Shown: one piece after another, positions 34,403 to 43,549 of the stretch | Layout of the letters: each line of letters opens with the position of its first letter | Numbering within the stretch: position 1 is the first letter of the stretch | Origin: Demequina sp. NBRC 110055 | Lineage (GTDB): Bacteria > Actinomycetota > Actinomycetes > Actinomycetales > Demequinaceae | Reading direction: 5' to 3' | Length of the DNA stretch: 64,000 nucleotides | Assembly: GCF_002090135.1 (NCBI RefSeq) | Contig: NZ_BBRL01000004.1 | Location: 372,001 to 436,000 of the forward strand | Translations under genes and position numbers: made by a program | The notes under the pieces: model-generated | Databases searched by the model: none | Told to the model about the DNA's origin: nothing | What the model saw: only the letters and a program-made list of their open reading frames with translations

Positions 34403-35032
34403 TCAGGCCTCCTTCACCAGCGCGACGGCCTCAGCCGTCAGGCGCTGCACCTCATCAACATCACCGGCAGCAATCAGATCCCTGGGCACCATCCACGAAC
34501 CCCCCACCGCATGCACCGCCGGGATCGACAAATACTCGTGCAGGTTCTTCGGCCCGATCCCACCGGTGGGCACAAACCTCACATCCTTGAACGGGGCCGC
34601 CAACGCCTTCACCGCGGCCACACCGCCAGAGGTTTCCGCCGGGAAAAACTTCACCGTCGACACCCCCAACTCCAGGGCAGCCATCACCTCCGACGCCGTC
34701 ACCGCACCCGGCAAAGCCAGCACCCCCCGCTCGGCACACCGCTCCACCACCGCACGGCTCAGTCCAGGCGAGACCACATACGACGCCCCCGCATCAGCCG
34801 CCTCATCCACCTGCGAGGCCGTCACCACCGTCCCAGCACCCACGACCATGTCACCACGAGCAGCCATCACCCGAATCGACTCCGCAGCAGCCGCCGTCCG
34901 GAACGTCACCTCCGCCACCGGCAACCCCCCCGCCACCAACGCCTCAGCCAAACCCCCAGCCCGCGCGGCATCATCCAGCACCACCACCGGCACCAGACGG
35001 TGCTCGCCCAGGCGAGCCAGCACGTCGCTCAC
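34403..35032 (-). CDS. eda: KDPG aldolase
   Basis: A 209-residue class I aldolase that splits KDPG into pyruvate and glyceraldehyde 3-phosphate. The Schiff-base lysine is K128 in STVKFFPAE, the catalytic glutamate E41 is in AEVTFRT, and FVPTGGIGPKNLHEYL forms the phosphate-binding end. The GTG at 35032 overlaps the fructuronate reductase stop by 4 bases and follows GGGGG. The gene is placed between reductase and kinase in a polycistronic unit. Confidence 0.93.
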   Translation of the reverse strand: MSDVLARLGEHRLVPVVVLDDAARAGGLAEALVAGGLPVAEVTFRTAAAAESIRVMAARGDMVVGAGTVVTASQVDEAADAGASYVVSPGLSRAVVERCAERGVLALPGAVTASEVMAALELGVSTVKFFPAETSGGVAAVKALAAPFKDVRFVPTGGIGPKNLHEYLSIPAVHAVGGSWMVPRDLIAAGDVDEVQRLTAEAVALVKEA

Positions 35033-36402
35033 AGCGCCCCCTTCTCCTGACCGAGGTAGCGCTCAGTGGCCCCCGTCACGTGTTCCATCACGTCTGTGTC
35101 CTGCGCGAGTGCGGGGTCGATTGCGCCCAAGACCGCGCTCACGCCGTCCCTCACGCGGCCCCTCGAGGCCTTCTCGCGCAGCTCGCTCGCACGTGGGTCC
35201 TTGACCGGTATGGGCGGGCGACGTAAGAACGCGACCCATGCGCCCATGGCTTCACATCCCGCCAGTGACGTCCCACCCTCGGCTGCTAGCGCGCGGATCG
35301 TGGGGATCATGCGCGCGACGAGTTTCTCGCTACCGTCGGCCGATATCTGTGCCAGTTCATGGCGGATGCGCCCGTTCAGGAATCTGCGGGTGAGGGCATC
35401 GCGATATTCCTGGAGCGACCCGGCATCGATCACGAGTCCCGTCGAGGCCTCGTCCCACCATCGCTCCACCCACATCCGGAGCGTGGGATCACTCATCGCC
35501 TGCACGACGGTGGCGTGCCCCCTCATCACCCCGCAGTAGGCGAGCAGGGAGTGCGCACCGTTCAACAGCCTGAGCTTGCGCTCCTCATACGGGCGGACAT
35601 CGCTGACGAAGGTCGCGTCCCACGCGGGCCGTCCTTGCGGAAAGTGTGCCGCGATCACCCATTCGGTGAACGGCTCTGTCGCTACCGGGGACCTGTCATC
35701 CTTGCGCGTCGAATCGGCCACCAGGTCGATGAGCTCGGGGGTGGTTGCGGGGGTGATCCGGTCCACCATGGTCGATCCAAATTCAACGTGGTGCCCGATC
35801 CACTCGTTGAGCGTGGGGTCCACTTCCGCCGCGAAGGCTTCAACAGCATTGCGCAATTGACGTCCGTTGTCAGGGAGGTTGTCGCACGGCAACAGCACCA
35901 CGGGACCGGCATTCGCATCGCGACGAGCGAGCAGCCCTGCCACCACACGACCTATGGGGGAAGACACCGGAGCGCCCGGGTCTCGCAGAAAAGCTTCCAC
36001 CTCCTCGCGCTCGCCGCCGGGAGGATCGGCTCGATAGCCTGCCTCGGTCACTGTCATCGTCACGATCGCGACGGCCGGGTCGCGCCAGTACGCGAGCCAT
36101 GCGGCGGCATCGAGCGCTCCGTGCACGGCGGACAGGGACTGCACCAGCTCCTGGTGGTCGCCGTTGTCATCCCTGACGACGAGGGTGTAGACACCTGATT
36201 GTGGGGCAAGCAGTCCCACGCGACCGGGAGTGCGCCCATCGAACGCGGCGTAGCCCCATTCAGATGCGTCGCTCGCACGATCGGTGTACCACGCCTGATG
36301 CGCCCGGAAGAAGTTCCCCAGGCCGAGGTGCAGCAGTCGCACCGGCGCCGCCTCACGGGCCCGAGCCACGCGCGGCAGCGTGGGGACAGACGTCACGCTC
36401 AC
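35029..36402 (-). CDS. uxuB: Fructuronate reductase (mannitol dehydrogenase family)
   Basis: A 457-residue member of the polyol-specific long-chain dehydrogenase family. The Rossmann part contains [20 protein letters not shown], and the C-terminal domain has the signature [21 protein letters not shown] with the catalytic lysine and histidine. In this operon it reduces D-fructuronate to D-mannonate with NADH (UxuB); family members can also act on tagaturonate or mannitol. The GTG at 36402 overlaps the ManD stop by 4 bases. Confidence 0.88.
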   Translation of the reverse strand: MSVTSVPTLPRVARAREAAPVRLLHLGLGNFFRAHQAWYTDRASDASEWGYAAFDGRTPGRVGLLAPQSGVYTLVVRDDNGDHQELVQSLSAVHGALDAAAWLAYWRDPAVAIVTMTVTEAGYRADPPGGEREEVEAFLRDPGAPVSSPIGRVVAGLLARRDANAGPVVLLPCDNLPDNGRQLRNAVEAFAAEVDPTLNEWIGHHVEFGSTMVDRITPATTPELIDLVADSTRKDDRSPVATEPFTEWVIAAHFPQGRPAWDATFVSDVRPYEERKLRLLNGAHSLLAYCGVMRGHATVVQAMSDPTLRMWVERWWDEASTGLVIDAGSLQEYRDALTRRFLNGRIRHELAQISADGSEKLVARMIPTIRALAAEGGTSLAGCEAMGAWVAFLRRPPIPVKDPRASELREKASRGRVRDGVSAVLGAIDPALAQDTDVMEHVTGATERYLGQEKGAL

Positions 36403-37607
36403 CAGTCGTGCACGCTTCCGTCGAGCCTGCGCGCGACAGGCAAGTACCGGGGCTCGTACGGATAGCGAGCGGCAGCATCGTCGTCGTACTCCACACCCAG
36501 ACCGGGTACGTCGCCCACGTCCAGCGCACCATCCGCGTACTGAACATGACTGTGAAAGACGTCCGCGACCTCGTCGGGATAGCCCATGTGCTCCTGGATG
36601 CCGAAGTTGGCGATGGCGAGGTCAAGGTGGACCGCCGCAGCCTGGCTCACTGGTGACAGGTCGGATGCCCCATGTGATCCAGAACGGACCTGGTAGAGCG
36701 CCGCGAGGTCGAAGATGCGTCGCAGGTGCGTGATGCCACCGGAATGCACCACCGTCATCCGCACATAGTCGATCAGCTGCTCGGTGATGAGGTGCTGCAC
36801 GTCCCAGATACTCGTGAGCGCCTCGCCCACCGCCACCGGCGTCGTCGTGTGTTGGCGGATCAGCCGGAAGGCCTCCTGATTTTCGGCCGGGGTGGGGTCC
36901 TCCATCCAGAACAGGTCCACCTCCTCGACCGCACGCCCAAAGCGGGCAGCCTCCAGTGGAGTCAGGCGGTGGTGAACATCGTGGAGAAGGTGAAAGTCAA
37001 AGCCGTGCGTCTCGCGCACGGCAGCCAGGTAGCTCGGGGCAAAGCGCAGATAGTCCTCCGTCGACCACGGCTGCTCCTCGGGCAACGAGGCGTTGGCAGG
37101 CTCGTACCGGCCGTTTTTCTTGACTCCGTAGGTACCGGCCACGCCGGGAACCGCGGTCTGAGCACGGATCGCGCGGTAGCCAAGTTCCTTGGCGCGGGCC
37201 ACATCGTCGAGCAAGGCCGGCACGTCTGGCCCAGAAGCGTGGGTGTAGACCATCACGCCTTCGCGCGAACGCCCGCCCAGCAGCTGGTAGACCGGCAGGC
37301 CGGCCACCTTTCCTTTGATGTCCCACAGCGCGGTGTCGACGGCGGCGATGGCCGTCATGGTCACGGGTCCCCGTCGCCAATACGCACCGCGGTAGAGGTA
37401 CTGCCACATGTCCTCGATGCGTGCGGGGTCTCGTCCGATCAGCAGCGGCACGAGGTGGTCGCGCAAGTAGCTCGCCACCGCGAGCTCGCGACCGTTCAGC
37501 GTGGCATCCCCCAATCCCGTCACGCCATCGCTGGTCGTGACGCGCAGGGTGACAAAGTTGCGGCCGGGGCTGGCCACAAGGACCTCGGCATGGGTGATCA
37601 CAGTCAT
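36399..37607 (-). CDS. manD: ManD-type D-mannonate dehydratase (enolase superfamily)
   Basis: A 402-residue enolase-superfamily enzyme of the mannonate dehydratase subgroup. [20 protein letters not shown], the [11 protein letters not shown] metal-ligand region (Asp), [15 protein letters not shown] (Glu), VGEALTSI (Glu) and the C-terminal [10 protein letters not shown] are all as expected. It dehydrates D-mannonate to KDG, but some subgroup members prefer D-gluconate or are catalytically weak. The ATG at 37607 overlaps the uxuA stop. Having both UxuA and ManD in a single operon is redundant and may mean a different acid sugar is used by one of them. Confidence 0.88.
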   Translation of the reverse strand: MTVITHAEVLVASPGRNFVTLRVTTSDGVTGLGDATLNGRELAVASYLRDHLVPLLIGRDPARIEDMWQYLYRGAYWRRGPVTMTAIAAVDTALWDIKGKVAGLPVYQLLGGRSREGVMVYTHASGPDVPALLDDVARAKELGYRAIRAQTAVPGVAGTYGVKKNGRYEPANASLPEEQPWSTEDYLRFAPSYLAAVRETHGFDFHLLHDVHHRLTPLEAARFGRAVEEVDLFWMEDPTPAENQEAFRLIRQHTTTPVAVGEALTSIWDVQHLITEQLIDYVRMTVVHSGGITHLRRIFDLAALYQVRSGSHGASDLSPVSQAAAVHLDLAIANFGIQEHMGYPDEVADVFHSHVQYADGALDVGDVPGLGVEYDDDAAARYPYEPRYLPVARRLDGSVHDW

Positions 37608-38830
37608 GAGGATGTCTCCCTGGAGCCGAGCGACTCGGCGAGTCCGACGTTGGCAAAGAGTGCGTTCACCGCGCGCTCGAGCCCACGTAGTTCGGCAAGG
37701 CCCTTGAGGCGGCCGATGAGGGTGTAGCCCGGGTTTGCGCGGCGGCCGGGTTCTTGGTCATAGAGCATCTGATGGCCGTGATCCGGCCGCATCGGCAAGC
37801 GCGCACCACCGTGCGCGGCGCGCCGACGCTCCTCCGCGACCAGCGCCGACATCACGCCCACCATGTCGACGTCGCCCTCCAGGTGAGGGGCCTCGTGGAA
37901 GCTGCGACCATCTCCCTCGCGTTGGGTGGAGCGGAGGTGGACAAAGTGGATGCGCGACGCGAACTCCCGCGCCATCTCCACGACGTCGTTGTCGGGGCGT
38001 ACGCCATAAGAGCCGGTGCACAACGTGAGCCCGTTCGCGGCCGACGGCGATTGCGCCAAGATCCAGCGGGCATCGTGGGCCGTGGACACGATGCGCGGCA
38101 GTCCTAGCAGGCTTCGCGGCGGATCGTCTGGGTGGATGGCGAGCCTCACGTCAGCAGCTTCGGCGGCCGGCAAAACTCCCGCCAGAAAGGTCGCCAGGTG
38201 GCGGCGCATCGCTGCCTCATCGACTCGCTCGTAGCGACGGAGGTCCGCGCGCAGCGATTCGACTGTCGAGCTTTCTTCGGAACCGGGGAGGCCGGCCAAG
38301 ATCGTGGCAGAGAGGGCGTCGACTTCGCTCTGCGTCATCGCCTCATAGCGCCGGGCGGCGTCCGCTCGGTCCGCTTCCGAGTAGTCGTCGAGAGCGTCCG
38401 CGCGCCCCAAAACGTGGAGGTCAAAGACCGCGAGATCTCGATGATCAAACCGTAGCGCCCAGGTTCCGTCGGGCAACGCGAAGCGAAGATCGGTCCGTGT
38501 CCAATCGAGCACCGGCATGAAGTTGTAGCACACGGTGTGAATGCCGCACTCGCCGAGGTTGCGCACCGTCTGCGCCCACGCATCGATCCATCGTTCGCAG
38601 CCTGGCTCCCCGCTCTTAATGTCCTCGTGGACGGGGATCGACTCGACGACTGACCACGTGAGGCCAGCCTCCTCGATCGCCTGCTTCCTTGCAGCGATCT
38701 CGTGGACCGGCCACACCTGTCCGTTGGGGATTTCGTGCAACGCGGTCACCACTCCTGTCGCACCCGTCTGCCGGATCTGTCGCAGCGAGATCGGGTCGTG
38801 GGGGCCGAACCACCGCCAAGTGTGCTCCAT
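37604..38830 (-). CDS. uxuA: Mannonate dehydratase UxuA
   Basis: A 408-residue TIM-barrel enzyme that converts D-mannonate to KDG using Fe2+/Mn2+. Conserved segments visible are [13 protein letters not shown] at the N-terminus, [15 protein letters not shown] (about 100-114), LAIHPDDPP (about 235-243), LCTGSYG (about 270), HFVHLRS and RPDHGHQ (metal and substrate ligands). Start ATG 38830. A strong hairpin separates it from the upstream binding-protein gene, after which uxuA, manD, uxuB, eda and kdgK are all overlapping or adjacent. Confidence 0.92.
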   Translation of the reverse strand: MEHTWRWFGPHDPISLRQIRQTGATGVVTALHEIPNGQVWPVHEIAARKQAIEEAGLTWSVVESIPVHEDIKSGEPGCERWIDAWAQTVRNLGECGIHTVCYNFMPVLDWTRTDLRFALPDGTWALRFDHRDLAVFDLHVLGRADALDDYSEADRADAARRYEAMTQSEVDALSATILAGLPGSEESSTVESLRADLRRYERVDEAAMRRHLATFLAGVLPAAEAADVRLAIHPDDPPRSLLGLPRIVSTAHDARWILAQSPSAANGLTLCTGSYGVRPDNDVVEMAREFASRIHFVHLRSTQREGDGRSFHEAPHLEGDVDMVGVMSALVAEERRRAAHGGARLPMRPDHGHQMLYDQEPGRRANPGYTLIGRLKGLAELRGLERAVNALFANVGLAESLGSRETSS

Positions 38831-38862
38831 CGTTGTGTACTCCCTTACCGTTCGGGCGGTGA

Positions 38863-38896
38863 GGAGGGGGTGGGGCCACTTGGCCCCACCCCCTCC
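38863..38896 (-). terminator. Perfect 15-bp hairpin between binding-protein gene and uxuA
   Basis: Bases 38863-38877 pair without mismatch with 38882-38896 around the tetraloop ACTT. It starts 6 bases after the binding-protein stop and ends 33 bases before the uxuA start. There is no following U run. It is likely a partial terminator or a 3' stabiliser that lets the binding protein be made in excess of downstream enzymes, as seen in other sugar ABC operons. Confidence 0.65.
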
Positions 38897-38901
38897 GTCA
38901 C

Positions 38902-40230
38902 TTAGGCTGCGTCGATCGACGACTGCAGCTCGCTAATGAACGACGCAGCCGCGTCGGCCGGGCTGCTCTGCTCGAACATCACCTCAAGCAGGTAGCGCTG
39001 GATGAGGGGGTCGGTGTCCGACGCGCCGTTCGGCACGATCTCGGGGGCGTCACCCAGGATCGGGTCAAGCGTCTCCGTGTACTCCACGGCCTTGGTCTCC
39101 TCGGGCGACAGGTTGCCGCTCAGCTGCTCCACCGTGTCCGGGTTCGCGGGAAGGCCCCGTTCGGTACCGATGATCGATGTCGCCGCAGGGTCGTTCACCA
39201 AGAAGTCGATGAGCTGGGCCGCCTCCTCGGGGTGCTTGCTCTGGGAGGACAGCGACCAGTACATGCCGGGCTTCAGATAGGCGTACGGCGTGGCGTTGGC
39301 GTCCTCGGTCGGGATCTTCACCGGAACCAGGTTCGCACCATTGGACGCCGTGGTGTAGGCGGCGATCTGGGTCGACTGGGTAAAGGACATCGCCTGCTTG
39401 CCAGTCGCGAAGTCGGACTGGTCGAGGGTTAGCGCTGCCTGCTCCGAGTACTGGTCAGCGGGTGCGCCTGCTCCGGACTGGGCCCAATCGAGAGCGAGTT
39501 GGAAGTAGGAGGCGAGCCCATCCTCGGAAATGGACACATTGCCATCGGTGAACAACGCCTCGCCGTGCTGACGCGCCCACAGCTGCAGCGAATACTCGTT
39601 GTTCATTGGCCCAATGCCCACGACGTCTCCGCTCGACGCCTCGGTGACCGACGACGCAAACTCGCCGAGTTCGTCCCAGGTCCATGCGTCGGTGTCGGGG
39701 AGCGTCAGGCCCAGCTCGTCCAGAACGTCCTGGTTGACGAGGAGCGTGAACGAGGTGGTGGAGATCGGCATGGCGTACTGAGCACCGTCGACCTGCCCCA
39801 TGCCCAGAACACTGTCGCCCAGGTGCGACATGTCGAGTGCGCTGTAGTCCGCGAGGTTGCTGAGGACCTCACGCTCGGCATAGGACGCGAGATAGAGCTG
39901 GTCCATCTGGATCACGTCGGGCGCGTTGCCGCCGGCCGTAGCGGTTGCCAGCTTGTCCCAGTAGCCGCCCCAGTCGGAGAACTCGCCGACCACAGTGATA
40001 CCGGAGTTGGCCTCCTCGAAGGCATCGATAACCTCCTGGGTGGCGCTGTGGCGCGAGTCGGAGCCCCACCAGGCGAGGCGCAGCTCAACGTCGCTACCTC
40101 CGGCTGCGCTGGCGCCGTCCGACGGGGAGTCGTCGGAGCCCGACGACGAGCAGGCTGCAAGGCCAAGCGAGGCGGCGGCGACGATAGTGGCGCCGGTGAG
40201 GGCGCGACGGCCCGGGCGGTACTTACCCAT
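38902..40230 (-). CDS. Sugar ABC transporter substrate-binding lipoprotein
   Basis: A 442-residue exported solute-binding protein (family 1, maltose/oligosaccharide type). A lipobox LAAC near residues 24-27 follows a short basic signal peptide, then a Ser/Gly/Asp linker. The mature start VELRLAWWGSDSRHSATQEV and the PDVIQMDQLYLASYAE region are typical. Expected substrates are uronate-bearing oligosaccharides such as aldouronic acids (inferred from neighbours). The ATG at 40230 is preceded by GAGGAAG. No ATPase gene is present, so a shared MsmK/UgpC-type ATPase elsewhere is likely. Confidence 0.88.
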   Translation of the reverse strand: MGKYRPGRRALTGATIVAAASLGLAACSSSGSDDSPSDGASAAGGSDVELRLAWWGSDSRHSATQEVIDAFEEANSGITVVGEFSDWGGYWDKLATATAGGNAPDVIQMDQLYLASYAEREVLSNLADYSALDMSHLGDSVLGMGQVDGAQYAMPISTTSFTLLVNQDVLDELGLTLPDTDAWTWDELGEFASSVTEASSGDVVGIGPMNNEYSLQLWARQHGEALFTDGNVSISEDGLASYFQLALDWAQSGAGAPADQYSEQAALTLDQSDFATGKQAMSFTQSTQIAAYTTASNGANLVPVKIPTEDANATPYAYLKPGMYWSLSSQSKHPEEAAQLIDFLVNDPAATSIIGTERGLPANPDTVEQLSGNLSPEETKAVEYTETLDPILGDAPEIVPNGASDTDPLIQRYLLEVMFEQSSPADAAASFISELQSSIDAA

Positions 40231-40306
40231 GGGGAACTTCCTCTCTGAAGCAATGTCAATGGATAGGTGTTGGTGATGAGACGCTCGCGATGTGCGAGGG
40301 TCCGGG

Positions 40307-41218
40307 TTACTTGCCACCCGTGGTGGCGATGCCGCGCACGAGGTACTTCTGACCGAACGCGAATGCAAGGATGAGCGGCACGATCGAGACGACACTCATG
40401 GCGAAAAGGGCGCCGTACGACGACCCGGACTGCGCGTCGATGAAGCTGCGCAGGGCGACTGGCACCGTGTACTTGGCCGGGTCGGTGAGGTAGACCAGTT
40501 GGCTGAAGAAGTCGTTCCACGTCCAGATGAATGTGAAGATCGCGGTGGTCGCCAGCGCGGGCTTCATCAAGGGCAGCAAGATCTGGAAGAACGTGCGGAA
40601 GTGGCCGGCACCGTCAATGCGAGCCGCCTCATCAAGTTCTCGCGGAAGGCCGCGAATGAACTGCACCATCAAGAAGATGAAGAACGCGTCTGTGGCGAGC
40701 AATTTCGGCAGGATCAGCGGAATGAAGCTGTTCACGAGGCCGAGCTTCGAAAAGAGGATGTACTGGGGGACGATCACAGCGTGGATCGGCACCATGATGG
40801 TGACAAGCATGAGAGCGAAAGCGGGGCCCTGGAAACGGAACCGCAAGCGAGCGAAGGCATACGCGGCCATCGAACACGACACGAGATTGCCGATGATCGA
40901 GCCGAGCACAATGATGGCGGAGTTCATCAGGTAAACGCCGAACGGCTCTCCCAACGCATTCCACCCGTCGACATAATTGCTGACGTCCCACTGCTCGGGA
41001 ATGATCGACGCCGTACCGAAGATCTGCCCGTCTGGGCGGAACGAACTCGCGATCATCCACAGGATGGGGTAGAGCGTGATACCCACGACCGCCAGCATGG
41101 CGGAGTGCCGGAGCACGCTCTTGGCGCGAGACCAACCCGAGCGGCCTCGGGGTGTGACGGCCGCTCCGGGAACGGGAGTCGCGGATACGTTCTGCGAGCG
41201 CGTCGCGAGGTCAGTCAT
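40307..41218 (-). CDS. Sugar ABC transporter permease (MalG-like)
   Basis: A 303-residue inner-membrane permease with six membrane segments and the EAA loop ELDEAARIDGAGHFRTFFQILLP (about 205-227, read in parts). It partners with the permease encoded just upstream; the ATG at 41218 overlaps that gene by 8 bases. A small CTCGC/GCGAG hairpin (40284-40298) lies in the 76-base gap to the binding-protein gene. Confidence 0.9.
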   Translation of the reverse strand: MTDLATRSQNVSATPVPGAAVTPRGRSGWSRAKSVLRHSAMLAVVGITLYPILWMIASSFRPDGQIFGTASIIPEQWDVSNYVDGWNALGEPFGVYLMNSAIIVLGSIIGNLVSCSMAAYAFARLRFRFQGPAFALMLVTIMVPIHAVIVPQYILFSKLGLVNSFIPLILPKLLATDAFFIFLMVQFIRGLPRELDEAARIDGAGHFRTFFQILLPLMKPALATTAIFTFIWTWNDFFSQLVYLTDPAKYTVPVALRSFIDAQSGSSYGALFAMSVVSIVPLILAFAFGQKYLVRGIATTGGK

Positions 41219-42155
41219 CGTAGTGAACCCATCGCTTGGAGAGCCAGAAATTGATCGCCGTCACGGCCCCGATGATGAGGACCAGGAGCCACGCCATGGC
41301 GGCCGCGTACCCCATGCGGAAGTTTCCGAACCCCTCCTGATAGAGATACAGCGTGTAGAAGAGGGTGGAGTCTGCCGGTCCCCCGGTGCCTCCGGAGACC
41401 ACATATGCCTGGGTGAAGTTGGAGAACGAGTTGATGATCGCCAGAACGACGTTGAAGAACACGATCGGAGTCAGCAGCGGCATGGTGATGTGACGGAAGC
41501 GCCACCAGACGTTGGCACCGTCCGTCGCGGCTGCCTCGTAGTACGCGCGAGGGATCTGCCGCAATCCCGCGAGGAAGATCACCATCGGTGATCCGAACGT
41601 CCACACATGGAGCAGGATGATCGTCCACAGCGCCGTGTCAGGATTGGATATCCAGCTTTGTGACGACTCGATGCCGATAAGGCCGAGAATCACATTGAAC
41701 AGCCCGCTAGCACCGAATACCAGTCTCCACAGCACCGCGATCGCTACCGAGCCGCCAAGCAACGACGGCAGATAGAAGGCCGACCGATAGAAGGCCAGTC
41801 CCCTCATTCCTCGATCGAGCGCGAGGGCGAGGCCCAACGCGACGGCGAGTTGCAGCGGCACCGACACGATGACGTACGTGAACGTGACCTTCAGCGCCTG
41901 GTGCAGTCGTTCGTCGCCAAACATGCGCTCGTAATTGTCGAGCCCCACCCACGAGGGCGACTGGAGCAAGTTGTAGTTCGTGAACGACAGGTAGAGCGAA
42001 TAGAGCAACGGGCCGAGGGTGATGCCCACGATTCCCAGCATCCATGGACTCAGGAAGCCCAGGGCAGCCCGGTTATCCCTGGTATCCGCCTTGCCGCCCG
42101 AGCGTCGACGAGCGGATCGGTTCGCCGCGAGAGCGTTGAGTTCCTTGAGGCTCAT
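41211..42155 (-). CDS. Sugar ABC transporter permease (MalF-like)
   Basis: A 314-residue inner-membrane permease with six hydrophobic segments after a basic N-terminal tail and the EAA loop near residues 210-235 (RAYYEAAATDGANVWWRF). The ATG at 42155 is preferred; an open frame continues upstream to 42197 but without a good start. It is the first gene of the long leftward uronate operon, divergent from the LacI regulator across a 325-base control region. Confidence 0.9.
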   Translation of the reverse strand: MSLKELNALAANRSARRRSGGKADTRDNRAALGFLSPWMLGIVGITLGPLLYSLYLSFTNYNLLQSPSWVGLDNYERMFGDERLHQALKVTFTYVIVSVPLQLAVALGLALALDRGMRGLAFYRSAFYLPSLLGGSVAIAVLWRLVFGASGLFNVILGLIGIESSQSWISNPDTALWTIILLHVWTFGSPMVIFLAGLRQIPRAYYEAAATDGANVWWRFRHITMPLLTPIVFFNVVLAIINSFSNFTQAYVVSGGTGGPADSTLFYTLYLYQEGFGNFRMGYAAAMAWLLVLIIGAVTAINFWLSKRWVHYDD

Positions 42156-42480
42156 CGCACCAAACCTCCGTCTGCACATTGGCGGGTCGCGGCGCACGCC
42201 CTGACCGCCACGTGTGGCAGGCCGGCTTCGTTGCCCATCGGGGCTCCTCTCCGTCGAGGTGTCCGGCGCAACGACGCGCCGGGATCACGCTTATTGGTGG
42301 AAACCATGGCATCGTTTGCAATACATGTCAAACCTACGAGCAGAATTCGGACGCCGTCGACGTTAGCTATGCCCTCGGTAGGCGTAAATAGACGCGATGG
42401 GAAGGTTTGCAGCGTTTTGCAATGTGATGCCGCGGGCACTATGCTCTGAGCATCGTCAACCGGACATCGAAGGAGCTGCC
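42156..42480. promoter_or_regulatory. Divergent control region with LacI-type operators
   Basis: This 325-base gap between the permease operon (left) and lacI-GH115-uxaC (right) holds no gene. It contains TGGCATCGTTTGCAA (42307-42321), overlapping an inverted repeat GTTTG/CAAAC (42314-42333), and the perfect inverted repeat TTGCA-GCGTTT-TGCAA (42407-42422). Both share a TTGCAAA-CG-TGC core on the minus strand, as LacI-family operators do. The region is less GC-rich than its surroundings. The second site lies about 60-70 bases before the regulator start. Confidence 0.55.
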
Positions 42481-43521
42481 GTGGGCGCAACCATTACTGA
42501 CGTGGCCCGAGCTGTCGGGGTCTCACCGTCGACGGTGTCGCGCGCACTGAGCGGCGGCCCCGTCAATAGCGCCACACGCGAGTCTGTTCGGAGAGCTGCT
42601 CGCGAGCTTGGCTACCAGCCCAACCGTGCCGCGCGGGAGCTCATCACCGGTCGCACCGGTGCCTTGGGTCTCTTGGTCCCCGACCTGGGCAACCCGTACT
42701 TCTCCGACGTCATCAAGGGCGCGTCCGCCCGCGCAAAAATGGGCGGCTACCCGATCTTTGTCAGTGACACCGACGAGGATGTCGCTCGTGAGCACGAGAC
42801 CATCGAGTCGCTGCGCGCAAACACCGATGGACTCCTCTTGTGCTCTCCTCGGGGTACGGATGCCGAAATCGCCGCCCTCGCGGCCCAGGGCCCCACGGTG
42901 ATCATCAATCGCCAGGTGGAGGGAGTTCCCGCCGTCATGGGCGATGCGGCGGCAGGAATCGAGCAGGCATTGCAGCACCTCGGGGCCGTGGGGCACCGCC
43001 GCGTGGCATACGTCAATGGACCTACCGGATCCTGGTCGGAAAACCGCCGCAGCGCCGGACTTGCCGCCGCGGAGAGCCTGGGAATCGACGTCGTCCAGGT
43101 GCCGGCAGCGGGGCCGACCTTCCACGCTGGCGTCCTCGCGGCCGACATGGTTCTGACAACCGGCGCGACTGCAGTCATCGCGTTTAACGATCTCATCGCG
43201 ATCGGCATCCTCAATAGGCTCACCGCGCGCGGCGTGAAGGTTCCCGACGACATCAGTCTCGTGGGCCACGACGACATCGCGATGGCGTCCATGTGCAGCC
43301 CTCATCTGACAACTGTTGCCGTCCAGAAGGAACGCCTAGGACAGACCGCCACCGATCTGCTCTTCCGACTCATGAAGCAGGCACACGAGGCCAATGGCGA
43401 CATCACGGCCTCCACCGACGGGCCCGTGCAACTGCCGTCCATGCTCGTGGTGCGCGGCTCGACGGGCCTCGCCCCACTGTCATCCTCACCATCGGCTATG
43501 CCCGAGATCCCACGCGTATAA
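42481..43521 (+). CDS. LacI-family transcriptional regulator
   Basis: A 346-residue repressor. The N-terminal helix-turn-helix (about 3-25, ITDVARAVGVSPSTVSRAL) and hinge helix (RAARELGYQPNRAAREL) precede a periplasmic-binding-protein-like effector domain ending in PVQLPSMLVVRGSTG. The GTG at 42481 has AAGGAG 5 bases upstream. It is divergent from the transporter/uxu operon and 28 bases upstream of the GH115 gene, so it most likely controls the whole island, responding to a uronate or KDG-type intermediate (inferred). Confidence 0.9.
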   Translation: MGATITDVARAVGVSPSTVSRALSGGPVNSATRESVRRAARELGYQPNRAARELITGRTGALGLLVPDLGNPYFSDVIKGASARAKMGGYPIFVSDTDEDVAREHETIESLRANTDGLLLCSPRGTDAEIAALAAQGPTVIINRQVEGVPAVMGDAAAGIEQALQHLGAVGHRRVAYVNGPTGSWSENRRSAGLAAAESLGIDVVQVPAAGPTFHAGVLAADMVLTTGATAVIAFNDLIAIGILNRLTARGVKVPDDISLVGHDDIAMASMCSPHLTTVAVQKERLGQTATDLLFRLMKQAHEANGDITASTDGPVQLPSMLVVRGSTGLAPLSSSPSAMPEIPRV

Positions 43522-43549
43522 AACCCGGCGAACACCCAAGGACTGTGCT

